A stretch of 64,000 nt of DNA from the NCBI RefSeq assembly GCF_900163865.1, contig NZ_FUKU01000067.1, forward strand, positions 124,001 to 188,000, written 5' to 3'. This DNA comes from Sphingobacterium sp. JB170 (GTDB lineage: Bacteria > Bacteroidota > Bacteroidia > Sphingobacteriales > Sphingobacteriaceae). The notes under the pieces are model-generated. The model was not told the DNA's origin. It saw only the letters and a program-made list of their open reading frames with translations, and ran no database searches. The position numbers were made by a program, and so were the translations under genes. This document shows, piece by piece, positions 52,063-61,007 of the stretch; the first letter of the stretch is position 1, and each line of letters opens with the position of its first letter.

Positions 52063-53721
52063 TTATTTACTACGGATCAGGTAGGCTAGAAGAATACCCG
52101 AAAGCAAAAAGCTCACAATAAAGCCGAGCCATGATAGAATCGGCATGCCCCATATTAAATACCCTACACGGCCGTGCGCGAGTATACTAGCACCCACGCC
52201 GAAAGTCATTGCCAATATCGAAAGGAGAAACTTGTTACCTATACGATGGAACACCAACTGCAACATATCGAAATCCTGAATCTTATGGTTCAACGTTAAC
52301 CGGTCCGTTTTAGCCTTCTCCAGCAGCAAAATGAGATCTTCCGGAACGTCGGTGAGTACTTCCTTTAAAAGCGTCCCTTTCTGTATAAGCTGCTTCTTGA
52401 GGTAAGAAACCGTCATTTTCTCCGCCGCAATTTTGTCGGCAAACGGGGCGATGCTTTCCGGAATATTCAGTCCTGCGTCAAGCTGTCTACCGGTCCCCTC
52501 CAGTATAGATACCCCTCTTAAAAGGATGTATACAAAGTCCGGCATGAGGATACTATTATTCTGCAGCACGTTGTTTAGCTTTTGGAGCATCACAGTGATC
52601 TGGATATCTTCCAAGATATTCTCCTCTAACATCTGAAAGATTTCGTACGCATCGCGTTCGAGTTGCCGCTCATCTTGGATATAATGCACCACAGCAAGTT
52701 TTTTGATATTACGAATAAGCCCACGAGCATCGCTCATTAGGAAGTTCATTACCATCCCCTCAATGAGATCCCGATCTTGTGGAATCATCGAGCCCATGGA
52801 TCCAAAATCGATAAATACGATCTGCCCTTTATTATTTACAAATACATTGCCCGGATGGGGATCCGCATGGAAATACCCGTGATGCAAGACTTGCTCTAGA
52901 TACAAATCAAGACAATTCTGTAATACCGATTTAGCATTTAGATGGTACCTCTCGAGGCCTTGGATATCGTTAATCTTCACCCCGTCGATAAATTCCAAAC
53001 AAAGAATCTCATCGTTCGAGTAAGCGCGGTAGACTTTAGGAACATACACCTGCTTACTCTCGCTAAAGTGCCGGCGAAATCGTTCGACATTATTCAGCTC
53101 ATTGATAAAGGAAAGCTCGCCATGCAGCGAATTAGCAAAAGACTGTACGATTTCATAGAGGTTAATCTTCTGAATTGCCTCATATTTGCTCCGTAAGAGC
53201 TTAACGAGGTCTTCCAAAAAGGATAAATCCGTCCGTACGAGCTCATCAATTCCTTTACGTTTAACCTTCAAGATCACCTGAGAGCCATCAAGAAGAACCG
53301 CCCGGTGCACCTGGGCGATCGATGCCGCGGCTAAGGGGTCTTTGTCGATGGAAAGGAAATGGTCTGAGACGGATGTTAAGCGCAACGACTCGCAAATCCT
53401 TTGTTCAATATCAATAAGCTCAGCCGGCACGTCGTCTTGCAACTTGACAAGCTCCAGCCGCAAGTCATCGGGGATAACGTCCGCCCTATTGCTGAGCATC
53501 TGACCGAACTTAATAAACGCTGGACCTAGTTCCTCAATAGCAAGGCGCACACGTACATTAAAATCTTCCTGGAAAATTCGTTTGGTATGACTATTCCAAA
53601 GTAAAAAACTTTCGGGGATTATGCGATCGATATTCGATCTGGAAATTGCTTCTTCAAACCCGTGTTTAGAAAGAATCTGGAGAATCTGCCCTACACGCTT
53701 AATTTTATTAAATCCATACAT
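52063..53721 (-). CDS. UbiB/ABC1-family atypical protein kinase-like protein
   Basis: A 552-residue membrane-associated protein. Seen: the diagnostic PAFIKFGQMLSNRADVIP (KxGQ motif), the Ala-rich nucleotide loop LAAASIAQVHRAVLLDG, VILKVKRKG (Lys), GYFHADPHPGNVFVNNKG (catalytic) and IVFIDFGSMG (metal-binding DFG), and two C-terminal membrane helices (about 500-550). Family members support quinone synthesis through ATPase-type activity. Bacteroidota make menaquinone, so the exact role here is unknown. It is monocistronic, with a transposase relic upstream. Confidence 0.93.
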   Translation of the reverse strand: MYGFNKIKRVGQILQILSKHGFEEAISRSNIDRIIPESFLLWNSHTKRIFQEDFNVRVRLAIEELGPAFIKFGQMLSNRADVIPDDLRLELVKLQDDVPAELIDIEQRICESLRLTSVSDHFLSIDKDPLAAASIAQVHRAVLLDGSQVILKVKRKGIDELVRTDLSFLEDLVKLLRSKYEAIQKINLYEIVQSFANSLHGELSFINELNNVERFRRHFSESKQVYVPKVYRAYSNDEILCLEFIDGVKINDIQGLERYHLNAKSVLQNCLDLYLEQVLHHGYFHADPHPGNVFVNNKGQIVFIDFGSMGSMIPQDRDLIEGMVMNFLMSDARGLIRNIKKLAVVHYIQDERQLERDAYEIFQMLEENILEDIQITVMLQKLNNVLQNNSILMPDFVYILLRGVSILEGTGRQLDAGLNIPESIAPFADKIAAEKMTVSYLKKQLIQKGTLLKEVLTDVPEDLILLLEKAKTDRLTLNHKIQDFDMLQLVFHRIGNKFLLSILAMTFGVGASILAHGRVGYLIWGMPILSWLGFIVSFLLSGILLAYLIRSK

Positions 53722-54513
53722 AGTCTAATCTTTATAATTATAGATTTTATAGAATTCTATCCTACTTAACTGTAATCGCCTCACCGTAAATGCCTAACAA
53801 GATAGCTTTATATTCGCTCTGCGACTGATTATAGAGAGCATTAACTCCTACTCTATCAATATTTAGCTACACTTAGGCCTCTGTCCTGAATCTCTCCACA
53901 CCCTTGGAAAACCCAGTTTCTATCTGCTAATTTTAAGTCTTTCTTCATGTAACCACAGCGGCGTCGAATTCATTGACAAGTCTAGTTGAGTATTCTTGAC
54001 GGAAATGAATACTTTTATTGACCACTTTCTCGTATACTCTACCAACCTTTAATCTTTGCTTAATTCTTCGGTTACTTCCTATATTCTTCCAGCTAAGGTT
54101 TCTTTGCATTCTTCGTAATACAGATTGGCTTTCTCTGAAAAACTTATTAGCAGACACCTCAACACCGTCAGACTGTACGGCAAATGTTTTTATTCCTACA
54201 TTTTCATTTGTTTTTGATTTATGATTTTTTCTATTAATAAGCAGAACTCTTGAAGTCTTTTTGATTGGGATAGTAAGTTGGACTTATTTTCAAAAGACGA
54301 CACGCTAGCGTAAATGGCCACCGTTTCTGTTTTTACAGCAGAAATTGGATCGGGAACTATTATAGTGCCACCGGTAGCTTGTATGCGTTTTGTATAACGC
54401 TTCTTTGAAACATGTTCCATGCGGTTATATCTGTTACCCCGGTTTATTTTGCGTATTGACGAAGTGTTATGATACAAATAGTGTTATAAATTAAAACAAA
54501 TACTTTTCTATTT
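53722..54513. other. gene-free interval holding the TnpB relic
   Basis: No intact gene in this 790-bp interval. Beyond the relic, 54250-54510 has a weak minus-strand open frame (residues such as KRYTKRIQATGGTIIVPDPI) that could be the former TnpB N-terminus or unrelated. No TnpA gene or subterminal hairpins were recognised. Confidence 0.45.
53766..54250 (-). pseudogene. TnpB (IS200/IS605-type RNA-guided nuclease) relic
   Basis: In broken minus-strand frames: NENVGIKTFAVQSDGVEVSA (compare VGIDLGIKTFATLSDG), then NKFFRESQSVLRRMQRNLSW, SNRRIKQRLKVGRVYEKVVN and FRQEYSTRLVNEFDAAVVT (the OrfB_IS605 block), then after a frameshift KDLKLADRNWVFQGCGEIQD RG with CGxxxDR resembling the zinc-finger/RuvC-III end, and GEAITVK before a stop at 53766-53768. 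The centre (RuvC-II region) is deleted. The open frames 53945-54157 and 54196-54477 are fragments of this relic. Confidence 0.65.
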
Positions 54514-55191
54514 TTAGTGTTTATCTATTTCATACGTCTCCACCCCGATCACATCAGTGACTTTTTTACTAAGCCCCGTGATATCTGATTTTAACCCAAT
54601 CATGATTGTTAAAAACTGTACTGGGTTTCCCTCAATCTTCCGGACACTATAAAGATAACCTAATTCACCTCCAATAAAAAAACCAGGGAACTTATAATCT
54701 GCGCCCAAACCAATTTTTCCAGCCAACGTCCACGATTTTTTGTTCTTCATTTTCACCATATCACCAACCACATCGGCGCGCGGTTCAGTCTGCAAACCAA
54801 AAGCCGGTCCCACGTAGGAATAGGTATTGAGCCGTTTGAACTGCTTGCGTTTTCCGGCCGCCAAGCTCAATAGATAGAAGCTCGCTTTACCATTATAGAC
54901 CATCGAATTATATGCCGGATCTTTGATCTGTTGTTTGTAACCGAAATTTAACATATACAAGGTTGGCATCAGGAAATAACTGCGGTTCTTCAGGGCAATA
55001 TCTAGCCCGGCACTTCCTGAAAATAAGTTTGTCTTCAGCGCCTTCGAAGTTCGGCCGATAGGAAAGGACAACCCTGTCCCGCCCATGTAATAAATTTTAC
55101 GGTAATGCAGCGTATCCGTGGCCGTCTGTGCAGAGGATAAATCTTGTAAAAAAGCAAGAATTGCTAATAAAACGAAAATTCTTTTCATCAA
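54514..55191 (-). CDS. outer-membrane beta-barrel protein, function unknown
   Basis: A 225-residue exported protein (signal peptide ending near LSSAQ) with repeated amphipathic strands, e.g. IYYMGGTGLSFPIGR, YSYVGPAFGLQTEP, GKIGLGADYKFPGFFIGGEL and LTIMIGLKSD. It looks like a small eight- to ten-strand outer-membrane barrel of the porin/OmpW-like kind. I cannot assign a family. It is 89 bp from the WbqC-like gene and may share its promoter. Confidence 0.65.
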   Translation of the reverse strand: MMKRIFVLLAILAFLQDLSSAQTATDTLHYRKIYYMGGTGLSFPIGRTSKALKTNLFSGSAGLDIALKNRSYFLMPTLYMLNFGYKQQIKDPAYNSMVYNGKASFYLLSLAAGKRKQFKRLNTYSYVGPAFGLQTEPRADVVGDMVKMKNKKSWTLAGKIGLGADYKFPGFFIGGELGYLYSVRKIEGNPVQFLTIMIGLKSDITGLSKKVTDVIGVETYEIDKH

Positions 55192-55280
55192 TCGATTGTT
55201 ATTTAATCTAAAACAGCAAACGCATTAGAAAGTTTAACAACAGCGTCCTATTTTGCAAAAATAAACGAAACGGCTGAAAT

Positions 55281-55889
55281 TTACAGATAACTTTTACTTT
55301 GCGGACCTTGGTTAAAGAGTAGATCGACAATACTCAAATCCGACAAAAAACCGTTCTTATCCTGAAAAACCTGATGATAAGGTTTGTGATCAGCCCAAAG
55401 GTTTTGTTTTTTAGGGTGTATCGCCCGTCTCAGGTCAGGCCCAGACTGCACGTCTTGATAAGATTCTGTATATGTCAAGGTACAATTCAGCTTCAAGCAT
55501 TTTAATATTAATTCTAGTTGAAGAACATTAAAATCAAATAGAAAGCTATGCTTTTTGGTATAAAAATCGGCAAAATCGTCTTCATAAAACTCAAAAAAAG
55601 CAGAACTACGATAGGCCGTTTGCAAGCTCATCCAATGTAAGCGCTGCCAATCAAATTCATAGTTAATACGCACGTCTTTCATCGCAACATGTTCTTTCCG
55701 TCCGTGTACAATTGGAACAAACAGTTCTAAAATGCCATTTGCGGTACCGATTTTTGCTCGCGTGCGGTAGGTTTGCTTCGGGTAATGTTCAAAACGATCC
55801 AGCAATAAATGCAGTCCAGCGCTCTTAATTGTATGAAAATAAGACACTGGAGGTAAATAAAAAGCGGGTAAAAGCAATTGTGATTCCAT
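55281..55889 (-). CDS. WbqC-like family protein
   Basis: A 202-residue soluble protein of the WbqC family (PF08889). Seen: LLPAFYLPPVSYFHTIKSAG at the N-terminus, YPKQTYRTRAKIGTANGILE (the family Q-x-x-x-R pattern), DVRINYEFDWQRLHWMSLQTAYRSSAFFEFY, and FDFNVLQLELILKCL. WbqC proteins are linked to surface-polysaccharide loci and are suspected cysteine-type or transferase-like enzymes, but their reaction is not established to my knowledge. It is divergent from the lipid A acyltransferase-like gene, consistent with an envelope role. Confidence 0.88.
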   Translation of the reverse strand: MESQLLLPAFYLPPVSYFHTIKSAGLHLLLDRFEHYPKQTYRTRAKIGTANGILELFVPIVHGRKEHVAMKDVRINYEFDWQRLHWMSLQTAYRSSAFFEFYEDDFADFYTKKHSFLFDFNVLQLELILKCLKLNCTLTYTESYQDVQSGPDLRRAIHPKKQNLWADHKPYHQVFQDKNGFLSDLSIVDLLFNQGPQSKSYL

Positions 55890-55908
55890 CGATTTTAACT
55901 ATTTTAGG

Positions 55909-55916
55909 CAAAAGTA
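55909..55916 (-). promoter_or_regulatory. -7 promoter element of the WbqC-like gene
   Basis: On the minus strand TACTTTTG matches TAnnTTTG, 19 bp before the start codon. Confidence 0.4.
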
Positions 55917-55965
55917 AACTTATTTAGGGATATTTGCATTCAATCTAAGGAATTTGACCCTGTTC

Positions 55966-56832
55966 ATGAGAAAAAGAAGCATTTCAGTAGTACTCTATAT
56001 CATGTCGCTTTTGCCATTTTGGTTTTTGTATTGCTTTTCCGATTTTCTTTATTATATACTTTTCTATATTATCGGATATAGGAAAAATGTGGTATTAACG
56101 AACTTAAAAAATGCTTTTCCGGACAAAACCGAAGAGCAGCGCCTCGAATTGGCCAAAAAATTCTACCGCTTCTTGCCCGACCTTATTGTGGAAACCATGA
56201 AAATGGCGACAATGACAAAAAAACAGGTAAATGAACGGATCGAAATAGTAAATGTACAAGAGATACAGAAACACTTCGATCAAGGGAAAGGTGTTATTGG
56301 GGTGACCGCACATTACGGCAATTGGGAATTAGCGATATACCGCATGTCCACCATGACTGATCACCCGCGACTGGTCGTCTACAAACCCTTAAATAACGTA
56401 TACTTTAACGCGGCATACAATCAACTGCGTGGCCGCCTAGGTGCCACAATGGTCCCGATGAAGCAAATTTTACGGCATGTCGTGCGGTTAAAAGCCACGC
56501 CGTTCATCAGCGTATTCGTGGCCGATCAAACGCCAACCTATCAAGATTCCGACTACTTCATGGAATTCCTCAATCAGGAGACTCTAGTCTTCACGGGCGC
56601 CGAACGTATTGCGCGGCTTACAAAAAGCCCCGTTGTTTATTGTCACGTCGGCCGCAAAAAGAAACGAGGTTATTATTATTTTAAATTCACCACGCTCGTT
56701 GAAAATCCAGACGATTATCCCGAGCATGAGATTACGCATATCCATAACCGTTTTACAGAACAAATGATAAGAGAACAGCCTGAGTATTGGTTATGGTCAC
56801 ACCGCCGATGGAAACGAAAACGAAGATCATGA
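55966..56832 (+). CDS. lysophospholipid acyltransferase-family protein (LpxL/HtrB-like)
   Basis: A 288-residue inner-membrane acyltransferase adding a secondary acyl chain to lipid A or a related lipid. I use the ATG at 55966 (MRKRSISVVLYIMSLL); a TTG at 55954 would add four residues. Seen: N-terminal membrane helix, VVLTNLKNAFPDKTEEQR, the catalytic HxxxxE-like motif GVTAHYGNWELA, LGATMVPMK, VFVADQTP and EQPEYWLWSHRRWKRK at the end, all typical of the family. Its last bases overlap the next start (ATGA), so a glycosyltransferase is translated with it. Confidence 0.93.
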   Translation: MRKRSISVVLYIMSLLPFWFLYCFSDFLYYILFYIIGYRKNVVLTNLKNAFPDKTEEQRLELAKKFYRFLPDLIVETMKMATMTKKQVNERIEIVNVQEIQKHFDQGKGVIGVTAHYGNWELAIYRMSTMTDHPRLVVYKPLNNVYFNAAYNQLRGRLGATMVPMKQILRHVVRLKATPFISVFVADQTPTYQDSDYFMEFLNQETLVFTGAERIARLTKSPVVYCHVGRKKKRGYYYFKFTTLVENPDDYPEHEITHIHNRFTEQMIREQPEYWLWSHRRWKRKRRS

Positions 56833-57860
56833 AAAACATGCCTAAAGTTGCTGTAGTAATCTTAAACTGGAACGGTAGATTTTTTTTGGAAAAATTTCTT
56901 CCCTCGGTGTACAATAGCACCTACCCTAATATTGAATTTATTCTTGGTGACAACGCCTCTACTGATGACTCGGTGTCCTATGTAGCCGAAAATTATCCTT
57001 CCATAAAAATAATTTGCAACGCGACGAACTTGGGTTTTGCAGGAGGCTATAATGAAATATTAAAACAGGTGGAAGCCGACTATTACGTCCTCCTCAATTC
57101 CGATGTGGAGGTAACGCCCAACTGGATTGAACCCGTAATCGAATACCTAGAGACGGAGCCTGGGATGGTCGCGGCCCAGCCCAAGATCATTGCCATGCAT
57201 CAAAAAGGGTTTTTCGAACATGCAGGCGCTGCAGGTGGATTTATCGATTTATATGGCTACCCCTTCTGCCGCGGACGCATGATGCATGTCGTGGAGAAAG
57301 ATAATGGTCAATACAACGACAACTGTGAAGTTTTCTGGGCGACCGGGGCTGCACTATTTATCCATAGTGACGCCTGGAAGGCTGCAGATGGATTCGATGC
57401 TGACTTTTTCGCACATATGGAAGAAATCGATTTATGCTGGCGTCTAAAACGAATGGGGCACCGAATCGGTTACGTCGCCCAATCGACGATATATCATGTT
57501 GGTGGGGGTACACTAAATACTAGTAATCCCCAAAAAACCTACCTCAACTTTCGTAACAACCTGGTAATGGTGCAAAAAAACACGCACCTAGCGCTTGGTT
57601 TTTGGATAATATTCGTGCGATTATGGCTCGATTTATTTGCGGCAATAAAGTTTTTAATCGACGGGAAACCACGTGATGCGTGGGCAATCTCCCGTGCACA
57701 TCAGTTTTTCTTCTTGCATCTTTTCAAAAATGCAGCAAAACGAAAAGGGTATCCGGGCAAAGGCAACTTAACTGGATTTTATAAGCGCAGCGTCATTTGG
57801 GGCTTTTATGTGAATAAAATCCGGAAATTCGCCAATTTAAAAGTTGAAAATTTTAAATAA
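56829..57860 (+). CDS. glycosyltransferase family 2
   Basis: About 343 residues from the ATG at 56829, which overlaps the previous stop by 4 bp (ATGA). GT-A fold: VAVVILNWNGRFFLEKFLPS at the N-terminus, DNASTDDSV, LGFAGGYNEIL, the metal-binding LLNSDVEVTPNW (DxD-like), FWATGAALFIHSDAW and EEIDLCWRLKRMGHRIG, then C-terminal hydrophobic helices (WIIFVRLWLDLFAAIKFLI). It resembles the WcaA/rhamnosyltransferase-like group. The coupling with an LpxL-like gene suggests work on lipopolysaccharide or another envelope glycolipid. Confidence 0.92.
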   Translation: MKNMPKVAVVILNWNGRFFLEKFLPSVYNSTYPNIEFILGDNASTDDSVSYVAENYPSIKIICNATNLGFAGGYNEILKQVEADYYVLLNSDVEVTPNWIEPVIEYLETEPGMVAAQPKIIAMHQKGFFEHAGAAGGFIDLYGYPFCRGRMMHVVEKDNGQYNDNCEVFWATGAALFIHSDAWKAADGFDADFFAHMEEIDLCWRLKRMGHRIGYVAQSTIYHVGGGTLNTSNPQKTYLNFRNNLVMVQKNTHLALGFWIIFVRLWLDLFAAIKFLIDGKPRDAWAISRAHQFFFLHLFKNAAKRKGYPGKGNLTGFYKRSVIWGFYVNKIRKFANLKVENFK

Positions 57861-57966
57861 CAAATCCTTTATCGAAGAATACTAAATCCGCCGATCTGGA
57901 ATTTGTACGCGAGTTTGCGTGTTTCTAAAAAACACCGTTTTTAATTTATTTAAGGCATTTATTTCT

Positions 57967-57974
57967 TAATTTTG
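57967..57974 (+). promoter_or_regulatory. -7-like element immediately before ligA
   Basis: TAATTTTG matches TAnnTTTG but ends only 6 bp before the ligA ATG, so a transcript from it would be leaderless or nearly so. It may be a chance match in AT-rich DNA. Confidence 0.35.
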
Positions 57975-57980
57975 CTGACT

Positions 57981-60005
57981 ATGTTAGCAGAAGTTCAGGA
58001 AAAAATTATACAGCTCACCAACGAGCTCAACGACTATAATTATCAATATTATGTGCTCGCCAATTCGGAGATTTCTGATTATAATTTTGACCAAAAACTA
58101 AAAGAACTTGAAGCTTTAGAAGCGCAATACCCACAATTTAAAGACCCTAATTCCCCTAGCCAGCAAGTAGGTGGAGACATTACACATAAATTCAACACGG
58201 TCCAGCACCGCTGGCCCATGCTCTCGCTTGGCAACACCTATAACGAACAGGAATTACGTGACTTTGATGAGCGTGTGCGAAAAGTCGTTGGCGACCAAGT
58301 GCAATATGTCTGCGAACTAAAATTCGATGGCCTATCCATTTCCATCACCTATCAAAATGGTAAATTGATACGCGCAGTGACACGTGGCGATGGCACCCAG
58401 GGAGATGAAGTGACCAATAATGTTAAGACGATTCGTAGCATCCCCCATAATCTGCACCCAGGACGCTACCCAGAGCTGTTCGAAATTCGGGGCGAAATAT
58501 TCATGCATCGCAAAGCATTCGAGCGGCTGAATAAGGGCCGCGAGCAAGACGGGAAGCAAACTTATGCCAACCCTAGGAATTTTGCCTCCGGAACAATTAA
58601 ACTGCAAGATCCCAAAGAAGTTGCGAAACGTCCGCTAGACTGCTTTCTATACTTTTTATACTGTGAAAACCGGGCAAAGCAATTCCCCGGCCATTGGGAA
58701 AGTATACAAGCTGTCAAAGAATGGGGTTTCCAAACCTGCGAACACACCAAACTATGCAACAGTATCGAGGATATTTTGTCTTTTATCTCTCATTGGGACA
58801 CACAGCGTCATCAATTATCGTACGACATCGATGGCATTGTCATCAAAGTAAATGATTATGCTCAGCAAGAAGAGCTGGGCTTTACCGCGAAATCACCACG
58901 CTGGGCTATCTCTTACAAATTCAGAGCAGAGTGCGTGGAGACCACTTTAAATAGCATCATCTACCAAGTGGGGCGTACCGGCGCTGTAACGCCTGTCGCT
59001 AACTTAAAACCTGTACTACTTGCCGGAACAACGGTAAAACGAGCATCACTCCACAACGCCAACGAAATAGCGCGCCTCGATCTGCACGAAGGGGACACCG
59101 TATTTGTGGAGAAAGGTGGAGAAATTATTCCAAAAATCATCGGCATCAATAACGAAAAGCGAGCAAAAAATACGCTGGCCATCGTCTACCCGACGCACTG
59201 CCCAGAATGCGGAACACAACTGATTCGTCAGGAGGGGGAAGCGGTGCACTACTGCCCAAACGAAGACGGATGCCGACCGCAAATTGTAGGGAAGTTGAAG
59301 CATTTTATTGGTCGCAAGATGATGGACATCCAGGGACTAGGGAATGAAACAATAGCAACGTTCTTCCAACTAGGGCTACTTTCAAAAATCACGGATATCT
59401 ACTCGCTATCCGAACAACGCGAACAGCTAAAAAAGATAGAGCGATTTGGTGAAAAATCAATCGAAAATATGCTCACCGGAATTGAAGAATCGAAAAGCAA
59501 ACCGTTTGAAAAAGTGCTTTTTGCATTAGGCATACGGCATGTTGGAGATACAACGGCAAAAAAATTAGCCGCGTACTTCAAAAACATACAAGCCATGAAT
59601 GACGCAACCATAGCCGACATTGCGGCTGTACCAGATGTAGGTGAGCGGATCGCAATGAGTGTGTTCGACTACCTGCATGACCCAGTGCACCAATTAGAAT
59701 TAGAAAAACTAAAAGCTGCGGGACTTCAATTCGCAGTCGTCGAACAAGAACGTATACTTGCTGGGAACAGCCTTTCCAACAAATCATTCCTAATATCTGG
59801 CGTATTTGCGAATTACTCCAGAGAGGAGCTGACCCATCTCATTGAATCACATGGAGGTAAAATAGTATCGTCCATATCGGCAAAACTAAACTACTTGGTT
59901 GCGGGCGACAAGATGGGGCCATCAAAACTAGCCAAGGCAGAGAAACTTCAGATTCCTATTATTTCGGAAGATGAAATTATTAAAATGATTAATCAAGACA
60001 ATTAA
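57981..60005 (+). CDS. ligA: NAD-dependent DNA ligase
   Basis: Joins nicks in replication and repair, using NAD+. 674 residues from the ATG at 57981; the TTG at 57972 adds three. Seen in order: the Ia domain with YNYQYYVLANSEISDYNFD, the adenylation motif CELKFDGLSISITY (catalytic Lys in KxDG), RGDGTQGDEVT, ISYKFRAE, the oligonucleotide-binding domain, a zinc finger CPECG...CPNEDGC, helix-hairpin-helix repeats (FALGIRHVG, VPDVGERIA) and a C-terminal BRCT domain (FLISGVF...LVAGDKMGPSKLAKAEKL). Complete and normal in length. dapA follows after 14 bp. Confidence 0.97.
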   Translation: MLAEVQEKIIQLTNELNDYNYQYYVLANSEISDYNFDQKLKELEALEAQYPQFKDPNSPSQQVGGDITHKFNTVQHRWPMLSLGNTYNEQELRDFDERVRKVVGDQVQYVCELKFDGLSISITYQNGKLIRAVTRGDGTQGDEVTNNVKTIRSIPHNLHPGRYPELFEIRGEIFMHRKAFERLNKGREQDGKQTYANPRNFASGTIKLQDPKEVAKRPLDCFLYFLYCENRAKQFPGHWESIQAVKEWGFQTCEHTKLCNSIEDILSFISHWDTQRHQLSYDIDGIVIKVNDYAQQEELGFTAKSPRWAISYKFRAECVETTLNSIIYQVGRTGAVTPVANLKPVLLAGTTVKRASLHNANEIARLDLHEGDTVFVEKGGEIIPKIIGINNEKRAKNTLAIVYPTHCPECGTQLIRQEGEAVHYCPNEDGCRPQIVGKLKHFIGRKMMDIQGLGNETIATFFQLGLLSKITDIYSLSEQREQLKKIERFGEKSIENMLTGIEESKSKPFEKVLFALGIRHVGDTTAKKLAAYFKNIQAMNDATIADIAAVPDVGERIAMSVFDYLHDPVHQLELEKLKAAGLQFAVVEQERILAGNSLSNKSFLISGVFANYSREELTHLIESHGGKIVSSISAKLNYLVAGDKMGPSKLAKAEKLQIPIISEDEIIKMINQDN

Positions 60006-60019
60006 ATAAAATACGAGAA

Positions 60020-60910
60020 ATGAACGAGCTTCAAGGAGCAGGCGTGGCACTGGTTACGCCTTTTAATGTAGAGGGAACGATCGACTTTGATTCATTAGCC
60101 AACCTAATCGAATACCAAATCGAACAAGGTATGGATTACCTGGTCTCACTAGGTACCACCGGAGAAACAGCAACATTAAGCGCGCAAGAACGAAAACAAG
60201 TGTTTGATTTCACCGTGAAGCAAGTTAGCAATAGAGTGCCCTTGGTAGCGGGTATTGGGGGCAACAATACACACGAAGTGGTTGAACAACTAAATGCATT
60301 CGACACAGAAGGATTTTGCGCTATACTTTCCGTATCTCCATATTACAGCAAACCCTCACAGGAAGGGATCTACCAACATTATAATGCTATCGCTACTGCG
60401 TCCAAAATTCCGGTAATTTTATACAATGTACCCGGACGCACGGGAAGCAACATCAGCCCCGAGACGACCATTCGCTTAGCGATGGACCATCCTAACATCA
60501 TTGCAACCAAAGACGCATCGGGAAACTTTAATCATTTTAATGAAATCCTTCGTAACAAACCAAGTACTTTTCAAGTGATTTCCGGAGATGATCCCATCAC
60601 CCTTCCTATGATTGCCTTGGGTGCTGTTGGCGTTATTTCTGTTGTGGGAAATGCCTACCCACAAAGCGTAAAATCATTAACTGCTCTTTGTATTGGCAAC
60701 CAATACGAACAAGCGCGGCCCGTACATAACTCGTTGCTTAAGTTAATAGATCTATGTTTTATTGAAGGAAACCCCTGCGGCGTAAAATTTATATTAAAAG
60801 AACTCGGCGTGATAGCATCAGACCAGGTACGATTACCATTAGTCCCGGTCAGCACAGCTACACAGCAGGCAATTCGTACCGCTATGGCCGAAATCAAACA
60901 GCTTGCCTAA
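60020..60910 (+). CDS. dapA: 4-hydroxy-tetrahydrodipicolinate synthase
   Basis: First committed enzyme of lysine and diaminopimelate synthesis; condenses pyruvate with aspartate semialdehyde. A 296-residue TIM barrel. Seen: GAGVALVTPFNVEGTIDF, SLGTTGETATLSAQE (pyruvate-carboxylate site), LSVSPYYSKPSQEGIYQHY with the catalytic Tyr, ILYNVPGRTGSNI, and IIATKDASGNF with the Schiff-base Lys. Complete. It lies 14 bp after ligA and is ended by a strong terminator. Confidence 0.96.
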   Translation: MNELQGAGVALVTPFNVEGTIDFDSLANLIEYQIEQGMDYLVSLGTTGETATLSAQERKQVFDFTVKQVSNRVPLVAGIGGNNTHEVVEQLNAFDTEGFCAILSVSPYYSKPSQEGIYQHYNAIATASKIPVILYNVPGRTGSNISPETTIRLAMDHPNIIATKDASGNFNHFNEILRNKPSTFQVISGDDPITLPMIALGAVGVISVVGNAYPQSVKSLTALCIGNQYEQARPVHNSLLKLIDLCFIEGNPCGVKFILKELGVIASDQVRLPLVPVSTATQQAIRTAMAEIKQLA

Positions 60911-60955
60911 AAATACGCTTTGATTCCCTAATTGGAGAACGAGACGTCGGAAAAT

Positions 60956-60992
60956 AAAAACGCCTCTCAAATTAGTTTTGAGAGGCGTTTTT
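60956..60992. terminator. bidirectional terminator dapA / aconitase
   Basis: A perfect 16-bp stem (left 60956-60971, core ACGCCTCTCAAA; right 60977-60992) with a 5-nt loop, A-tract and T-tract on both sides, between convergent genes. Confidence 0.95.
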
Positions 60993-61007
60993 ATTATACA
61001 ATAATTT

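Noticed and set aside
53945..54477. Two small minus-strand frames as genes
   Set aside because: The first is a fragment of a frameshifted TnpB relic; the second overlaps its start and has no recognisable family.
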